Both the position numbers and the translations under genes were made by a program. Positions 42,661 through 52,200 of a stretch of 64,000 nucleotides of DNA are shown piece by piece. How positions within the stretch are numbered: the first letter of the stretch is position 1; each line of letters opens with the position of its first letter. Location of the stretch: the NCBI GenBank assembly GCA_045541375.1, contig JAZQJB010000144.1:1-64000 (forward strand), written 5' to 3'. A model generated the notes under the pieces. It saw only the letters and a list, made by a program, of their open reading frames with translations. It had not been told where the DNA came from and ran no database searches. This stretch comes from CAG-390 sp045541375 (GTDB lineage: Bacteria > Bacillota > Clostridia > Oscillospirales > CAG-272).

Positions 42661-43620
42661 ATGAAAGCGGTAAATGCAATGCTTAAAGACAAAAACGAAA
42701 ACGTAGCTCTCCAGGAATCCGAAGTTAAACCTTTGGAATATAAGAAGAGAAGAAGACGCCTTGGTGACAGAAGTGACGGCAGAAAACTCAGAACTCTTCA
42801 GCCGATGAACAGACTGATGCCGTATATTATGAAAAACAGAAGTGATGCTCAGAACACTTTTGCGGATAAGATCGAGGTATCAAAAGCCGACCGCCTTTGC
42901 AGACAGAAGGTTCTTGAAGGCAAGACTAATTTTTCCTTTCTTCATATTCTTCTTGCTGCCTATCTCAGAACAATCACACAACGTCCCGCCGTCAACAGAT
43001 TTGTCAGCGGTCAGAAGATCTATGCGAGAAATGAGATCGTATTTGTCATGACGATCAAGAAGGAGATGTCCCTGAGCGCTCCTGATACCGTCATTAAGGT
43101 CAAATTTGCACCTGATGATACACTTGATGACGTCTATGAAAAGTTCAATATCGTTGCGACGGATGCAATAGCTTCGCTTGATAAGGAAACCTCGTTTGAT
43201 AAGTTGATCAAGGTTTTTAACTTGATTCCCGGTTTTATACTGAGATTTATTGTTTGGGTTGTAAAGTGTCTTGATTATATTGGGATTCTTCCCAAGGCGT
43301 TTATGGATCTGCTGCCTTTCTATGGATCTATGATCGTAACCAGTATGGGATCTCTCGGTATCAACCCCATTTACCATCATATTTATGATTTCGGTAATCT
43401 TCCGGTATTTCTTTCCTACGGCAGAAAACGTACTGTTTTTGAATACGATAAGAATGGAAATCTTAACAAGAAGCGCTATATTGATATAAAAGCTGTAACA
43501 GATGAAAGAATCTGCGATGGTTTTTATTTCGCTTCCGCTTTTAAGTATTTTAAGAAGATTGTCGAAAATCCCGAGTGCCTTGAAACAAAGGCAACCGAGC
43601 TATTTGAAGATATTGATTAA
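42661..43620 (+). CDS. E2-like acyltransferase domain protein without the catalytic His
   Basis: 319 residues (or 313 from ATG 42679). The catalytic-domain fold of 2-oxo acid dehydrogenase E2 is recognisable: SKADRLCRQKVLEGKTNFSF near 80, a middle MIVTSMGSLGINPIYHHIYDFG, and the end TDERICDGFYFASAFKYF. In true E2 enzymes the last motif is DHRxxDG, and here Glu replaces the essential His. No lipoyl or subunit-binding domain is present, and the N-terminal 40 residues are basic (KKRRRRLGDRSDGRK). It may be an enzyme of a different type or a non-catalytic binding protein. It is monocistronic with its own promoter. Confidence 0.72.
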   Translation: MKAVNAMLKDKNENVALQESEVKPLEYKKRRRRLGDRSDGRKLRTLQPMNRLMPYIMKNRSDAQNTFADKIEVSKADRLCRQKVLEGKTNFSFLHILLAAYLRTITQRPAVNRFVSGQKIYARNEIVFVMTIKKEMSLSAPDTVIKVKFAPDDTLDDVYEKFNIVATDAIASLDKETSFDKLIKVFNLIPGFILRFIVWVVKCLDYIGILPKAFMDLLPFYGSMIVTSMGSLGINPIYHHIYDFGNLPVFLSYGRKRTVFEYDKNGNLNKKRYIDIKAVTDERICDGFYFASAFKYFKKIVENPECLETKATELFEDID

Positions 43621-43650
43621 TAAAAGAAGCCCCAGGCGGGGCTTCTTTTA
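43621..43650. terminator. Bidirectional terminator
   Basis: Perfect 13-bp stem (43621-43633 with 43638-43650) around AGGC, lying exactly between the E2-like gene and the convergent uridine phosphorylase gene, with A/T ends giving U-tracts both ways. Confidence 0.9.
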
Positions 43651-44415
43651 TTGTTGCTCGATCATAATTTCGAGTGCGCGAATAGCTGTTCTGATAGCCT
43701 TATCGGTATCGTGATCTTCTTCCGCATCTGTATCAAGTCCGAGCGCAGCTCTTTCTTGATTCCAAACAACGTGGAAAACGGCACCACATCTCAAGCCGAG
43801 AGCCGCACCAACTACAAAGAGCGTCGATGCCTCCATTTCGCTTGCAAGAACACCGAGCCGCTTCCAAGCTTCCCATTTTTCGTTCAGAGCGCTTGCTGTG
43901 GGCATTTTATTTGGGCTATGCTGTCCGTAGAATGAGTCTTTACTCTGAACCACGCCTGCATGATAGGAGTACTTATTGTCCTTTGCGGCTTCAATAAGCG
44001 CAAAGAGAACGTCTGGATCGGATACGGCAGGGAATTCATAAGGGGCATATTCACCGCTGGTTCCATCTTGGCGTACCGCGCCTGTAGCAACGACTACGTC
44101 CCCGGCGCGTACGATAGTAGAAATACCGCCGCTCGTTCCAACCCTGATAAATGTATGCGCACCGCATGCGGCAAGTTCTTCGACAGCGATAGCTGTGGAT
44201 GGTCCGCCAATTCCGGTTGAGCAAACGCTTACGCGTTCGCCTTTGATAGTGCCGGTGTAGATGGTGTACTCTCTGTTCTGGGAAATAAATACCGGATCAT
44301 CGAGATAAGCGGCGATCTTAGGTACACGTCCGGGATCGCCGGGAAGTATGCAGTAGCCCCCGACATCACCGGGACAGCAGTTGATATGATATTGAAGTCC
44401 TTCGGTCTTTAACAT
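43648..44415 (-). CDS. udp: Uridine phosphorylase
   Basis: 255-residue nucleoside phosphorylase (NP-I fold). YCILPGDPGRVPKIAAYL near residue 22 contributes the phosphate-binding GDPxR. STGIGGPSTAIAVEEL near 70 and IRVGTSGGI near 95 are further phosphate and ribose contacts, and EMEASTLFVVGAALG near 195 includes the Met-Glu ribose motif. It cleaves uridine to uracil and ribose 1-phosphate. GGAGG ribosome site upstream on the minus strand. Monocistronic, divergent from the citrate synthase operon. Confidence 0.9.
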   Translation of the reverse strand: MLKTEGLQYHINCCPGDVGGYCILPGDPGRVPKIAAYLDDPVFISQNREYTIYTGTIKGERVSVCSTGIGGPSTAIAVEELAACGAHTFIRVGTSGGISTIVRAGDVVVATGAVRQDGTSGEYAPYEFPAVSDPDVLFALIEAAKDNKYSYHAGVVQSKDSFYGQHSPNKMPTASALNEKWEAWKRLGVLASEMEASTLFVVGAALGLRCGAVFHVVWNQERAALGLDTDAEEDHDTDKAIRTAIRALEIMIEQQ

Positions 44416-44483
44416 ATTTAGTCCTCCGAAATGTTATGTTATATATATTATTACAGAAAACAGAGAAAAAATCAATAGTTTTG

Positions 44484-44531
44484 GTAAAAATTCTATAATT
44501 TTTACAATTGACTTAAATTCAATGTAAAAAT
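44484..44531. promoter_or_regulatory. Palindromic element between udp and the citrate synthase operon
   Basis: An 8-bp inverted repeat (44484-44491 with 44498-44505), an imperfect 17-bp palindrome (44507-44523) and a third copy of GTAAAAAT at 44524-44531 form a 48-base AT-rich array. It lies in the 282-base gap about 110 bases upstream of the operon promoter. It looks like an operator; the regulator is unknown. Confidence 0.45.
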
Positions 44532-44636
44532 GTGGCAATGAATGGTTACTAATGCATTAACATATAGCAAAAGTTGCAATTTATAGCATGAATATCATAA
44601 AAAATTATAAAAATATGAAAAATTCGCTCAAAACAC

Positions 44637-44665
44637 TTGCAATTTAGTCCGAGATGTAGTATAAT
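44637..44665 (+). promoter_or_regulatory. Promoter of the Re-citrate synthase operon
   Basis: TTGCAA (44637-44642), 17 bases, TATAAT (44660-44665), 33 bases before the start codon. A GGAGGAA ribosome site is at about 44685. Confidence 0.8.
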
Positions 44666-44697
44666 ATTAGCAAATATTTTAAGATGGAGGAACAGCT

Positions 44698-46065
44698 ATG
44701 ATAGAAATATCCAAAAAATCAAACCTGCTCGAACAAAAATCATATAAGTATCAGCTTCAGGATATAGAAGAGCCAAATCTCTACCGCGAGATATACACAT
44801 ATACAGAGATTCCCAAGGTGCCCTTTAATCACCGAAGAGTTCCTCTTGGTATGCCTGCAGAAATTTGGATCACTGACACTTCTTTCAGAGACGGTATGCA
44901 GTCGCAGGCACCGTATTCACCTAAACAGATTGTTGATTTATATAAGCTGTTAAACAAACTTGGAGGACCCAAGGGAATCATCAGGGCAACCGAATTTTTT
45001 GTATACAGTGAAAATGATAGAAAAGCACTTCATGCATGCCAGGAGCTCGGTCTTGAATTCCCGGAGATTACAACGTGGATCAGAGCAAGCCTTGAAGATT
45101 TTAAGCTTGTTAAAGACCTTGGTATAAAAGAAACCGGTATTCTTGTTTCTTGTTCGGACTATCATATTTTCAAAAAACTTGGTATGTCCCGCGGTCAGGC
45201 AATGGATCATTATCTTAAGACCATACATGCTGCGCTTGAAATGGGTATCCGCCCGAGATGTCATTTTGAAGATATTACACGTGCTGACTTCTACGGATTT
45301 GTTGTACCTTTTGTAAATGCAATTCAGGCTATGTCGCGAGAAGCCGGAATCCCTGTCAAGATTCGTGCGTGCGATACTATGGGATACGGCGTTCCTTACA
45401 GTGAAGTTGCTCTGCCTCGAAGCGTACCCGGTATAATTTACGGTTTGCAGCACTATTCTGACGTTCCGAGCGAGCAGCTTGAATGGCACGGACATAACGA
45501 TTTTTATAAGGGTGTTGCTAATGCTACTTGTGCTTGGCTGTTTGGTGCTTGTGCAGTAAACTGTTCGCTTCTCGGAATTGGCGAGAGAACAGGCAATGTG
45601 CCGCTTGAAGCTATGGTATTCGAGTATGCTTCGCTTCGCGGAGACCTTGACGGAATGGATCCTACTGCTATAACGGAGATAGCTGATTATTTTACAAAGG
45701 AATTGAATTATCACATTCCACCTATGACTCCTTTTGTCGGAGAAGACTTTAATAAGACTCGTGCGGGAATACATGCCGATGGCTTGCTCAAAGATGAGGA
45801 AATATACAATATTTTCGACACCGGCGCTATTCTTAACAGACCTGCAGGCGTTACCGTTAGCTCGACATCGGGCGCAGCGGGAATTGCTTATTGGATCAAC
45901 TCTCACTACAGATTGACCGGTGACGAAATGATCACCAAGAAAGATCCTCTTGTAGTAAAAATTAAAGCTTGGGTCGATGAGCAATATGCAGCAGGCAGAC
46001 AAACTGTTATTTCAACTGCCGAGCTTGAAAAACTTATCGTTACCTTTCGAAAGGAAGAAGAATAA
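44698..46065 (+). CDS. Re-type citrate synthase (isopropylmalate/homocitrate synthase family)
   Basis: 455-residue DRE-TIM metallolyase. ITDTSFRDGMQSQAPYS near residue 60 contains the family RDG metal and acid block, RCHFEDITRADFYG near 182 and EWHGHNDFYKGVANATCAWL near 262 carry the HxH metal site, and GIGERTGNVPLE near 296 closes the barrel. The C-terminal LeuA allosteric domain is missing. The arrangement with aconitase and isocitrate dehydrogenase, and the likeness to the Re-citrate synthase of Clostridium kluyveri, support citrate rather than isopropylmalate synthesis. Homocitrate synthase is the main alternative. Confidence 0.82.
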   Translation: MIEISKKSNLLEQKSYKYQLQDIEEPNLYREIYTYTEIPKVPFNHRRVPLGMPAEIWITDTSFRDGMQSQAPYSPKQIVDLYKLLNKLGGPKGIIRATEFFVYSENDRKALHACQELGLEFPEITTWIRASLEDFKLVKDLGIKETGILVSCSDYHIFKKLGMSRGQAMDHYLKTIHAALEMGIRPRCHFEDITRADFYGFVVPFVNAIQAMSREAGIPVKIRACDTMGYGVPYSEVALPRSVPGIIYGLQHYSDVPSEQLEWHGHNDFYKGVANATCAWLFGACAVNCSLLGIGERTGNVPLEAMVFEYASLRGDLDGMDPTAITEIADYFTKELNYHIPPMTPFVGEDFNKTRAGIHADGLLKDEEIYNIFDTGAILNRPAGVTVSSTSGAAGIAYWINSHYRLTGDEMITKKDPLVVKIKAWVDEQYAAGRQTVISTAELEKLIVTFRKEEE

Positions 46066-48003
46066 ATGAGAACACCTAAAACTATTGCCGAGAAAATTAT
46101 TGCCGCACATCTCGTGACCGGCGATATGACTACCGGAAGCGAAATATCTATAAAGATTGACAGAACACTTACACAGGACGCCACAGGTACTATGGCATAT
46201 ATCGAATTTGAAGCTATGGGAATTGATCGCGTAAAAACCGATCTTTCCGTAGCTTACATCGACCATAATACTCTGCAATCCGGATTTATGAACGCAGATG
46301 ACCACAGATTTATCAGAACTGCAGCCGCAAAATACGGAATTCATTACTCTCGTCCCGGAAACGGTATTTGCCATCAGGTTAATCTTGAAAGATTTGCGGT
46401 ACCCGGCAAGACCCTGATTGGTTCTGACAGCCATACTCCCACCGCGGGAGGAATAGGTATGCTTGCATTTGGTGCAGGTGGACTTGATGTTGCGGTTGCA
46501 ATGGGCGGCGGCGCATATTCGATGATCATGCCCAAAATGTATAAAGTAAATCTTACAGGTAAGCTTTCTCCTTGGGTGACCGCAAAGGACGTCAGCCTCG
46601 AGATACTCCGTATTCTCTCTGTAAAGGGAGGAGTCGGTGCAATCATAGAATGGGGCGGAGAAGGTGTTAAATCGCTTACGGTGCCTCAGAGGGCGACCAT
46701 AACCAATATGGGCGCAGAGCTTGGTGCGACAACGTCTATTTTCCCTGCCGATGAAGTTACAAAGGCGTTCTTGATTGCCCAGGGCAGAGAAGACGATTAT
46801 ATTCCCATCTGTTCGGATGCAGATGCCGAGTATGATAAGATCATCGATATCGATCTTTCCACTCTCGAGCCTATGGCGGCTTGTCCTCATTCTCCTGATA
46901 ACATCAAGAAGATCAGCGAACTTGCAGGCATGCCTATCTCCCAGGTATGCGTTGGTTCTTGCACTAACTCTTCGCTTGCCGATATGCTTTCTGTTGCAGC
47001 AATACTTAAAGGCAAAACAGTTGCTCCGCAGGTTAGCATGTCTGTTTCTCCCGGTTCAAAGCAGGTTCTTGCTATGCTTGCAGATTGTGGTGCGTTGACA
47101 GATATTATCGCATCCGGTGCACGACTTCTTGAATGTGCTTGCGGTCCTTGCATTGGCATGGGCTTTTCGCCTGAATCGGGTGGAATATCTCTCCGCACAT
47201 TTAACAGAAATTTTGAGGGCAGAAGCGGTACTCGCGACGCAGGCGTATATCTTGTTTCTCCTGAAGTGGCTGTTGCATCAGCTGTTACAGGCGTGATTAC
47301 CGACCCCAGAACCTTGGGAGAGTGTCCGACGATAAAGATTCCCGATGAGTTTTTGATCGATGACAGCGGCGTTATTCCGCCTCTTGATGCAGAGAGTGCC
47401 AAAACGGCAGAAGTTCTCCGTGGTCCGAATATCAAGAGCTATCCCGATACAAAGCCTCTTGACGATGTAATAACCGTTCCGGTTTCCCTTAAAGTGGGAG
47501 ATAATATCACAACCGACCACATAATGCCCGCGGGTGCGGCGGTACTTCCTTACAGATCCAATATTCCGAAGATGAGCGAATTCTGCTTTAATGTATGCGA
47601 CGCATCCTTTGCTGAAAGAGCAAAGCGTATGGGTAACAGTATTATTGTCGGCGGTGTAAACTACGGTCAAGGTTCTTCAAGAGAACACGCTGCTCTCGTT
47701 CCGCTCTATCTCGGCATCAGAGCAGTTGTTGCCAAGAGCTTTGCGAGAATCCACAAGGATAATCTTATCAACGCCGGCATTTTGCCGATGACGTTCTCCG
47801 ATCCTTCGGATTACGATAAAATCAATGAAGGCGATGAAATTGAATTGTGCGATCTCCATTCAAGTATAAAAACAGGAAAGTACTATATGGTCAACAAGTC
47901 GAACGGAGCAAAGATTGCTCTTGATTGCCCTCTTTCCGATAGACAGATCGAGATCATACTTGCAGGCGGACTTATTGCCGCAACTGCAAAATGTCAGAAT
48001 TGA
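46066..48003 (+). CDS. Aconitate hydratase
   Basis: 645-residue [4Fe-4S] enzyme of the aconitase/homoaconitase superfamily. LIGSDSHTPTAGGIGMLAFG near residue 122 is the first active-site block, VGSCTNSSLADM near 298 brings the first cluster Cys, and CACGPCIGMGFSPESG near 352 the other two. The swivel domain has YGQGSSREHAALVP near 535. It isomerises citrate to isocitrate in the cytoplasm. Its ATG follows the synthase stop with no gap. This is the short single-chain form found in anaerobes, and length and order do not favour LeuCD. Confidence 0.92.
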   Translation: MRTPKTIAEKIIAAHLVTGDMTTGSEISIKIDRTLTQDATGTMAYIEFEAMGIDRVKTDLSVAYIDHNTLQSGFMNADDHRFIRTAAAKYGIHYSRPGNGICHQVNLERFAVPGKTLIGSDSHTPTAGGIGMLAFGAGGLDVAVAMGGGAYSMIMPKMYKVNLTGKLSPWVTAKDVSLEILRILSVKGGVGAIIEWGGEGVKSLTVPQRATITNMGAELGATTSIFPADEVTKAFLIAQGREDDYIPICSDADAEYDKIIDIDLSTLEPMAACPHSPDNIKKISELAGMPISQVCVGSCTNSSLADMLSVAAILKGKTVAPQVSMSVSPGSKQVLAMLADCGALTDIIASGARLLECACGPCIGMGFSPESGGISLRTFNRNFEGRSGTRDAGVYLVSPEVAVASAVTGVITDPRTLGECPTIKIPDEFLIDDSGVIPPLDAESAKTAEVLRGPNIKSYPDTKPLDDVITVPVSLKVGDNITTDHIMPAGAAVLPYRSNIPKMSEFCFNVCDASFAERAKRMGNSIIVGGVNYGQGSSREHAALVPLYLGIRAVVAKSFARIHKDNLINAGILPMTFSDPSDYDKINEGDEIELCDLHSSIKTGKYYMVNKSNGAKIALDCPLSDRQIEIILAGGLIAATAKCQN

Positions 48004-48013
48004 GGTAAAACAG

Positions 48014-49183
48014 ATGAGTAACGAAATGTATATTAAGAATTGTGTTGAACAGTTTGAAAAGCTCCTTACCGAGCAGTATGCTCGTGCGGAAAAGATGAAG
48101 AATGCGCCGCCTGCCATTGATTATGCAAAGCTTGATAAGATCATTATCGGTTGCTGCGGCGGCGATGGCATTGGCCCTATCATTACCGCTGAGGCTCGCA
48201 GAGTTCTTGAGTTCTTGCTTAAGGATGCTGTGGCTGCAGGTAAAGTCGAACTTCGAGATATAGATGGCTTGACTATCGAAAATAGAATTGCATGTGATAA
48301 AGCTATTCCCGATGACGTTCTTGCAAATATTAAAGAATGCCACGTTTTGCTCAAAGGTCCCACAACAACTCCCAAGGGTGGTACCGGTGCGAAAGAACTT
48401 GAAAGCGCAAACGTTGCTATGAGACGCGAACTTGACCTCTTTGCTAACGTAAGACCTGTGGCAATCCCCGAAGAGGGCGTTGATTGGACCTTCTTCCGTG
48501 AAAACACAGAGGGCGAGTACGTTCTTGGAAGTCGCGGAGTTGAGATCCCCGAGTATCTTTGCTGTGATTTTAAGGTTACTACCGACGCAGGATGCGAGCG
48601 TATAGCAAGAATGGCATTTGACTTTGCTGTAAAGAACGGCAAAACAAACGTTGCGGTAGTTACAAAAGCCAACATAATGAAGAAAACTGACGGAAAATTT
48701 GCCAGAATTGCAAGAGAGATTGCTGCAGCAGAGTATCCCTCTCTTACTGTGGAGGACTGGTATATAGATATTATGACTGCAAAGCTTGTAGATACTCGCG
48801 GCAGATCGGATTTCCAGGTATTCCTTCTTCCAAATCTTTACGGAGATATCATTACCGACGAGGCAGCACAGCTTCAGGGCGGAGTTGGTACTGCCGGAAG
48901 TGCAAATATCGGTAGCAGATATGCAATGTTTGAGGCTATTCACGGTTCCGCACCTCGAATGATCGAGCGTGGCGACGGCGATTACGCAAATCCCTCAAGT
49001 ATGCTAAGAGCGGCAGAATTGCTTCTTAAGCATATTGGTTACACAGAAGAAGCTTCTAAACTGGGGAAAGCCCTTGACATTTGCACAGGACCTGATGCGG
49101 CTATCAAGATAACCGGCAGAAGTGACGGTGCGAGCTGTAAGGAGTTTGGCGATTACGTTATGAATGTTTGCGAAAACTTGTAA
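48014..49183 (+). CDS. NAD-type isocitrate/isopropylmalate dehydrogenase family enzyme
   Basis: 389-residue beta-decarboxylating dehydrogenase. GGDGIGPIITAEARR near residue 43 starts the fold, RRELDLFANVRPV near 137 has the substrate arginines, FFRENTEGEYVLGSRG near 158 is the substrate Ser/Asn region, and NLYGDIITDEAAQL plus AIHGSAPRM near 275-310 complete metal and NAD binding. In this operon isocitrate to 2-oxoglutarate is the likely reaction, so it would supply glutamate precursors. The start is ATG 48014 with an AGGT site just after the aconitase stop. A longer in-frame-looking start upstream lies in another frame and is rejected. Confidence 0.88.
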   Translation: MSNEMYIKNCVEQFEKLLTEQYARAEKMKNAPPAIDYAKLDKIIIGCCGGDGIGPIITAEARRVLEFLLKDAVAAGKVELRDIDGLTIENRIACDKAIPDDVLANIKECHVLLKGPTTTPKGGTGAKELESANVAMRRELDLFANVRPVAIPEEGVDWTFFRENTEGEYVLGSRGVEIPEYLCCDFKVTTDAGCERIARMAFDFAVKNGKTNVAVVTKANIMKKTDGKFARIAREIAAAEYPSLTVEDWYIDIMTAKLVDTRGRSDFQVFLLPNLYGDIITDEAAQLQGGVGTAGSANIGSRYAMFEAIHGSAPRMIERGDGDYANPSSMLRAAELLLKHIGYTEEASKLGKALDICTGPDAAIKITGRSDGASCKEFGDYVMNVCENL

Positions 49184-49184
49184 T

Positions 49185-49226
49185 AAACAACAAATCCCGA
49201 TGGAATTCCATCGGGATTTGTTGTTT
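49185..49226. terminator. Perfect 19-bp bidirectional terminator
   Basis: Stem 49185-49203 with 49208-49226, loop AATT, no mismatch, ending in A/T-rich arms. It separates the citrate operon from the convergent addA and is the strongest terminator in the window. Confidence 0.93.
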
Positions 49227-52200
49227 TATAAATCGATCTCAAGAGCATCTCCAAAAGACAGTGAGTATATATAAACACCATCGGGGCTTTTTCCCATAAT
49301 TTTTTCAATAGCCTTTGAATAATAAAGTAGTTGTTGAGCGTGACGTTCCTTTAAATATGCAGTTGTTGATTCTCTATCAGATCTGATTTCACGAGGTATT
49401 CTGTCTGTCTTGTAGTCGCAAAGAACGAGTTTATCGTTTTCATCAATAAAACAAAGGTCAATAACGCCTTGAACAAGTATTTTTTCATCGGCGTATGCTT
49501 GTTTTATTTCTGCGTTATTGGTAAAATCAACTGCAGGCAAAAAAACATTAAATCTGAATTCACGGTATAATTTCTTGGCGTTCAGTATTCTGCAATAGAA
49601 GTCTGAAGAAATGAATTTTGATATTTCATCTATCCTTATCAAATCGGTTGTTTGTTGAGGAATATACTTCTTTTCTACCAGACGAGCAATTTCTTCTCTA
49701 ATCGAAGATTCATGTGTGCTCAGATTAGCAAAATCACAAAATTGCAGGAACAAATGAGTCGCCGTTCCTTCTTCTGCCGCGGTTGCTTTTCCATCTAAGA
49801 ATTTGGGCTTCTTACTCTCGAGGCTCTCGGCTTTCTTAATTATATCCGAATAATCTTCGATCTCGTTTAATAACTCGGGATATAGTTTTGAAACCGATAC
49901 TTTTGCCGGAATGTTTGAGGCAGAAGAAAAAGGATACTTATAATTTAGAGATGGCTCCAAGATTTCACAGATTGCTTCAACTTCTTTACTGTCGATTTCC
50001 GAGATGCTGCTTTGTGGAACGTCTGCACCGCTTTCATCAGTGAAAATCGGAGTAAGAATCCGGTAAGAACGGTTAGTCTGATCTGCAGCGAGACCGAGTA
50101 GGATTCTGTCCAGCCAAGATGTCGATTCAATAACAGTTTTTCTGCCTCCTACAGATGCTTTGTCGATAGCATTTTGAAGCCTTTCTTCAGCAAATCCTGA
50201 TTTACCGGAAGCTATAACATATAGAATGTCTCTTGCTCGTGTTAATGCTACGTAAAGTACACGTATTTCTTCTTCGGCGGATTTTTCAACGGTTCTGTTT
50301 GACAATGCAATTCGATAAGGTGATTCAATTTGCCCAAGTCCGGTACTGTCAGAAATTTTAAAAGCAATGCCTATGTTTTCATTTGGCGAAAAGATCATAT
50401 TCTTTTTGGAATCCTGATCAGAAATTACCTTATCGGCACCGAAGAGAAACACAACGGGGAATTCCAGACCTTTTGATTTATGCACAGTCATTATTCTGAC
50501 AGTATTGCTTGTTGCTGCGTCTTCGTCTGCAATTTTAGTGTTTTGCGAGATAATTCCGCTGACATATTCAACGAAATCATGTAATCCTTTATATGAAGAT
50601 GCTTCATACCTGCGTGCATAGTCATAGAATTTTCTAAGGTTCCTTCTGCGCTCTGTAGGTGTTCGTTTCTTTGACTCTTTGTCTGATCCTGCATACATTA
50701 GCGCATTTGTATCTTTCCACAAGAATCTTATAAACAGATGAACCGGCACAGCTTCTGCTTCGGTTCTGTATTTGTCGATTCTTCTAACGGCTCGATTGCA
50801 CTTCTCCCGAAGTGTTACATCGCTTTCGTCAGAATTTGCATATTCACAGATGGAATCGTATAGCGAAATATCTTTTCTTCCAAATTTGATTTTAACTAAT
50901 TCGCTCAAAGTAAAACTGAAAATCGGAGAACGTAATACCGCGGCAAGTGGAATATCTCTTTGTGGGTTGTCTGCTGTTGAAAGCAAAGAAAACATTAATA
51001 ATACTTCGGAGTTCTCAAACAGATCATTGCCTGTGCTGTTGGCATATGGTATTCCTGCTTTTGCCAATGCATCAGCTATCTTTGAGGCCTCCTTATTTGA
51101 CCGTGTCAAAATTGCTATGTCTTTAGGTAGATATTTATTTCCATCACATTTGACTCTGTTTTTTAGAATGCTTTTAATTTCGGATAATATATATCGGCAT
51201 GACGGATCTGAGGTATCTCCGTCATCGTCCGTATCCAATAGAACTATGTTGACTTTATCATCGGAGTACGGCGGATTTCTTGAGGCAATAAGATCGTCTT
51301 GGCTTACGTATCCTATACCTTTATTGTCCGTTTCGCACTCGCGAAATAGATAGGAGCAAACTGCATTGGTAAAAGATATAATGTTGGGTGAACATCTGAA
51401 GTTCTCGGACATAAAGACGGATAGAGGGGTGTTGTCTGCGTTATCACAATCGGTTGCTGGAAGATAACTCTTTCTGTAATGAGCAAAAACCGAAGGCTCC
51501 GCCCCCCTAAAGGAATATATACTTTGCTTTATATCTCCGACAAAAAAGAGGTTTGAACCGTTGGATATTGTATTGAACACGAAATCCTGAACAGTGTCTG
51601 TATCCTGATACTCATCAACAAAAATATGCGAGTATTTCTTTTGCTCTTCGAGAGCTATCTGTGTTGGATTACCATTGCTGTCTGTTAAAAGATTGAGTGC
51701 ATATTTTCTTAAATCAGAGAATTCACAAACAGAATTAGCGGTCTTTTCGGTATTGTAAGCTGAAATAAAATCACCGAGAACTTCAGCGATTTTTATTGAA
51801 AGTGTAGCACTTGTAGAACATATTTCCCTAATATCTTCAGGAAGTACCGAGAATTCACGATCTCTGAGCTTGATTATTTTGTCTTTAATAGCGGTTCGCT
51901 CAGTCTTAACAGATTCGGTGAATTCGCTTTTAGATGTTGCAGAGATTTTACCAAGATTAACAGGTGAATAATCATATATCACATCGCGTGCTTCAGCATA
52001 AGAGCCGTTGTGGAGAAGCGATTTAAAGTTCGTCAGAAAATCAAGATCTGCAGAGATAGCTGGTCCATATGGAGCAGCGGAACTGTCAGATTCGATCATT
52101 CCGAGCAATCTGTTGCACCGTTTTATCAGATATTCGATTACCTCCAAAACGTAAGCTTGAACTTGCTTGCCGGTTGGGGTAGAAAAAAAATCCGAATCAA

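Noticed and set aside
44698..46065. Isopropylmalate synthase (LeuA) call
   Set aside because: The LeuA regulatory domain is missing, and the neighbours are aconitase and isocitrate dehydrogenase rather than leuB, leuC and leuD.
47915..48013. Upstream extension of the isocitrate dehydrogenase gene
   Set aside because: It lies inside the aconitase gene in another frame. The ATG at 48014 follows the aconitase stop with a good site.
44950..48943. Several long antisense frames opposite the citrate synthase operon
   Set aside because: All mirror codon bias of well-identified sense genes and show no family motif.
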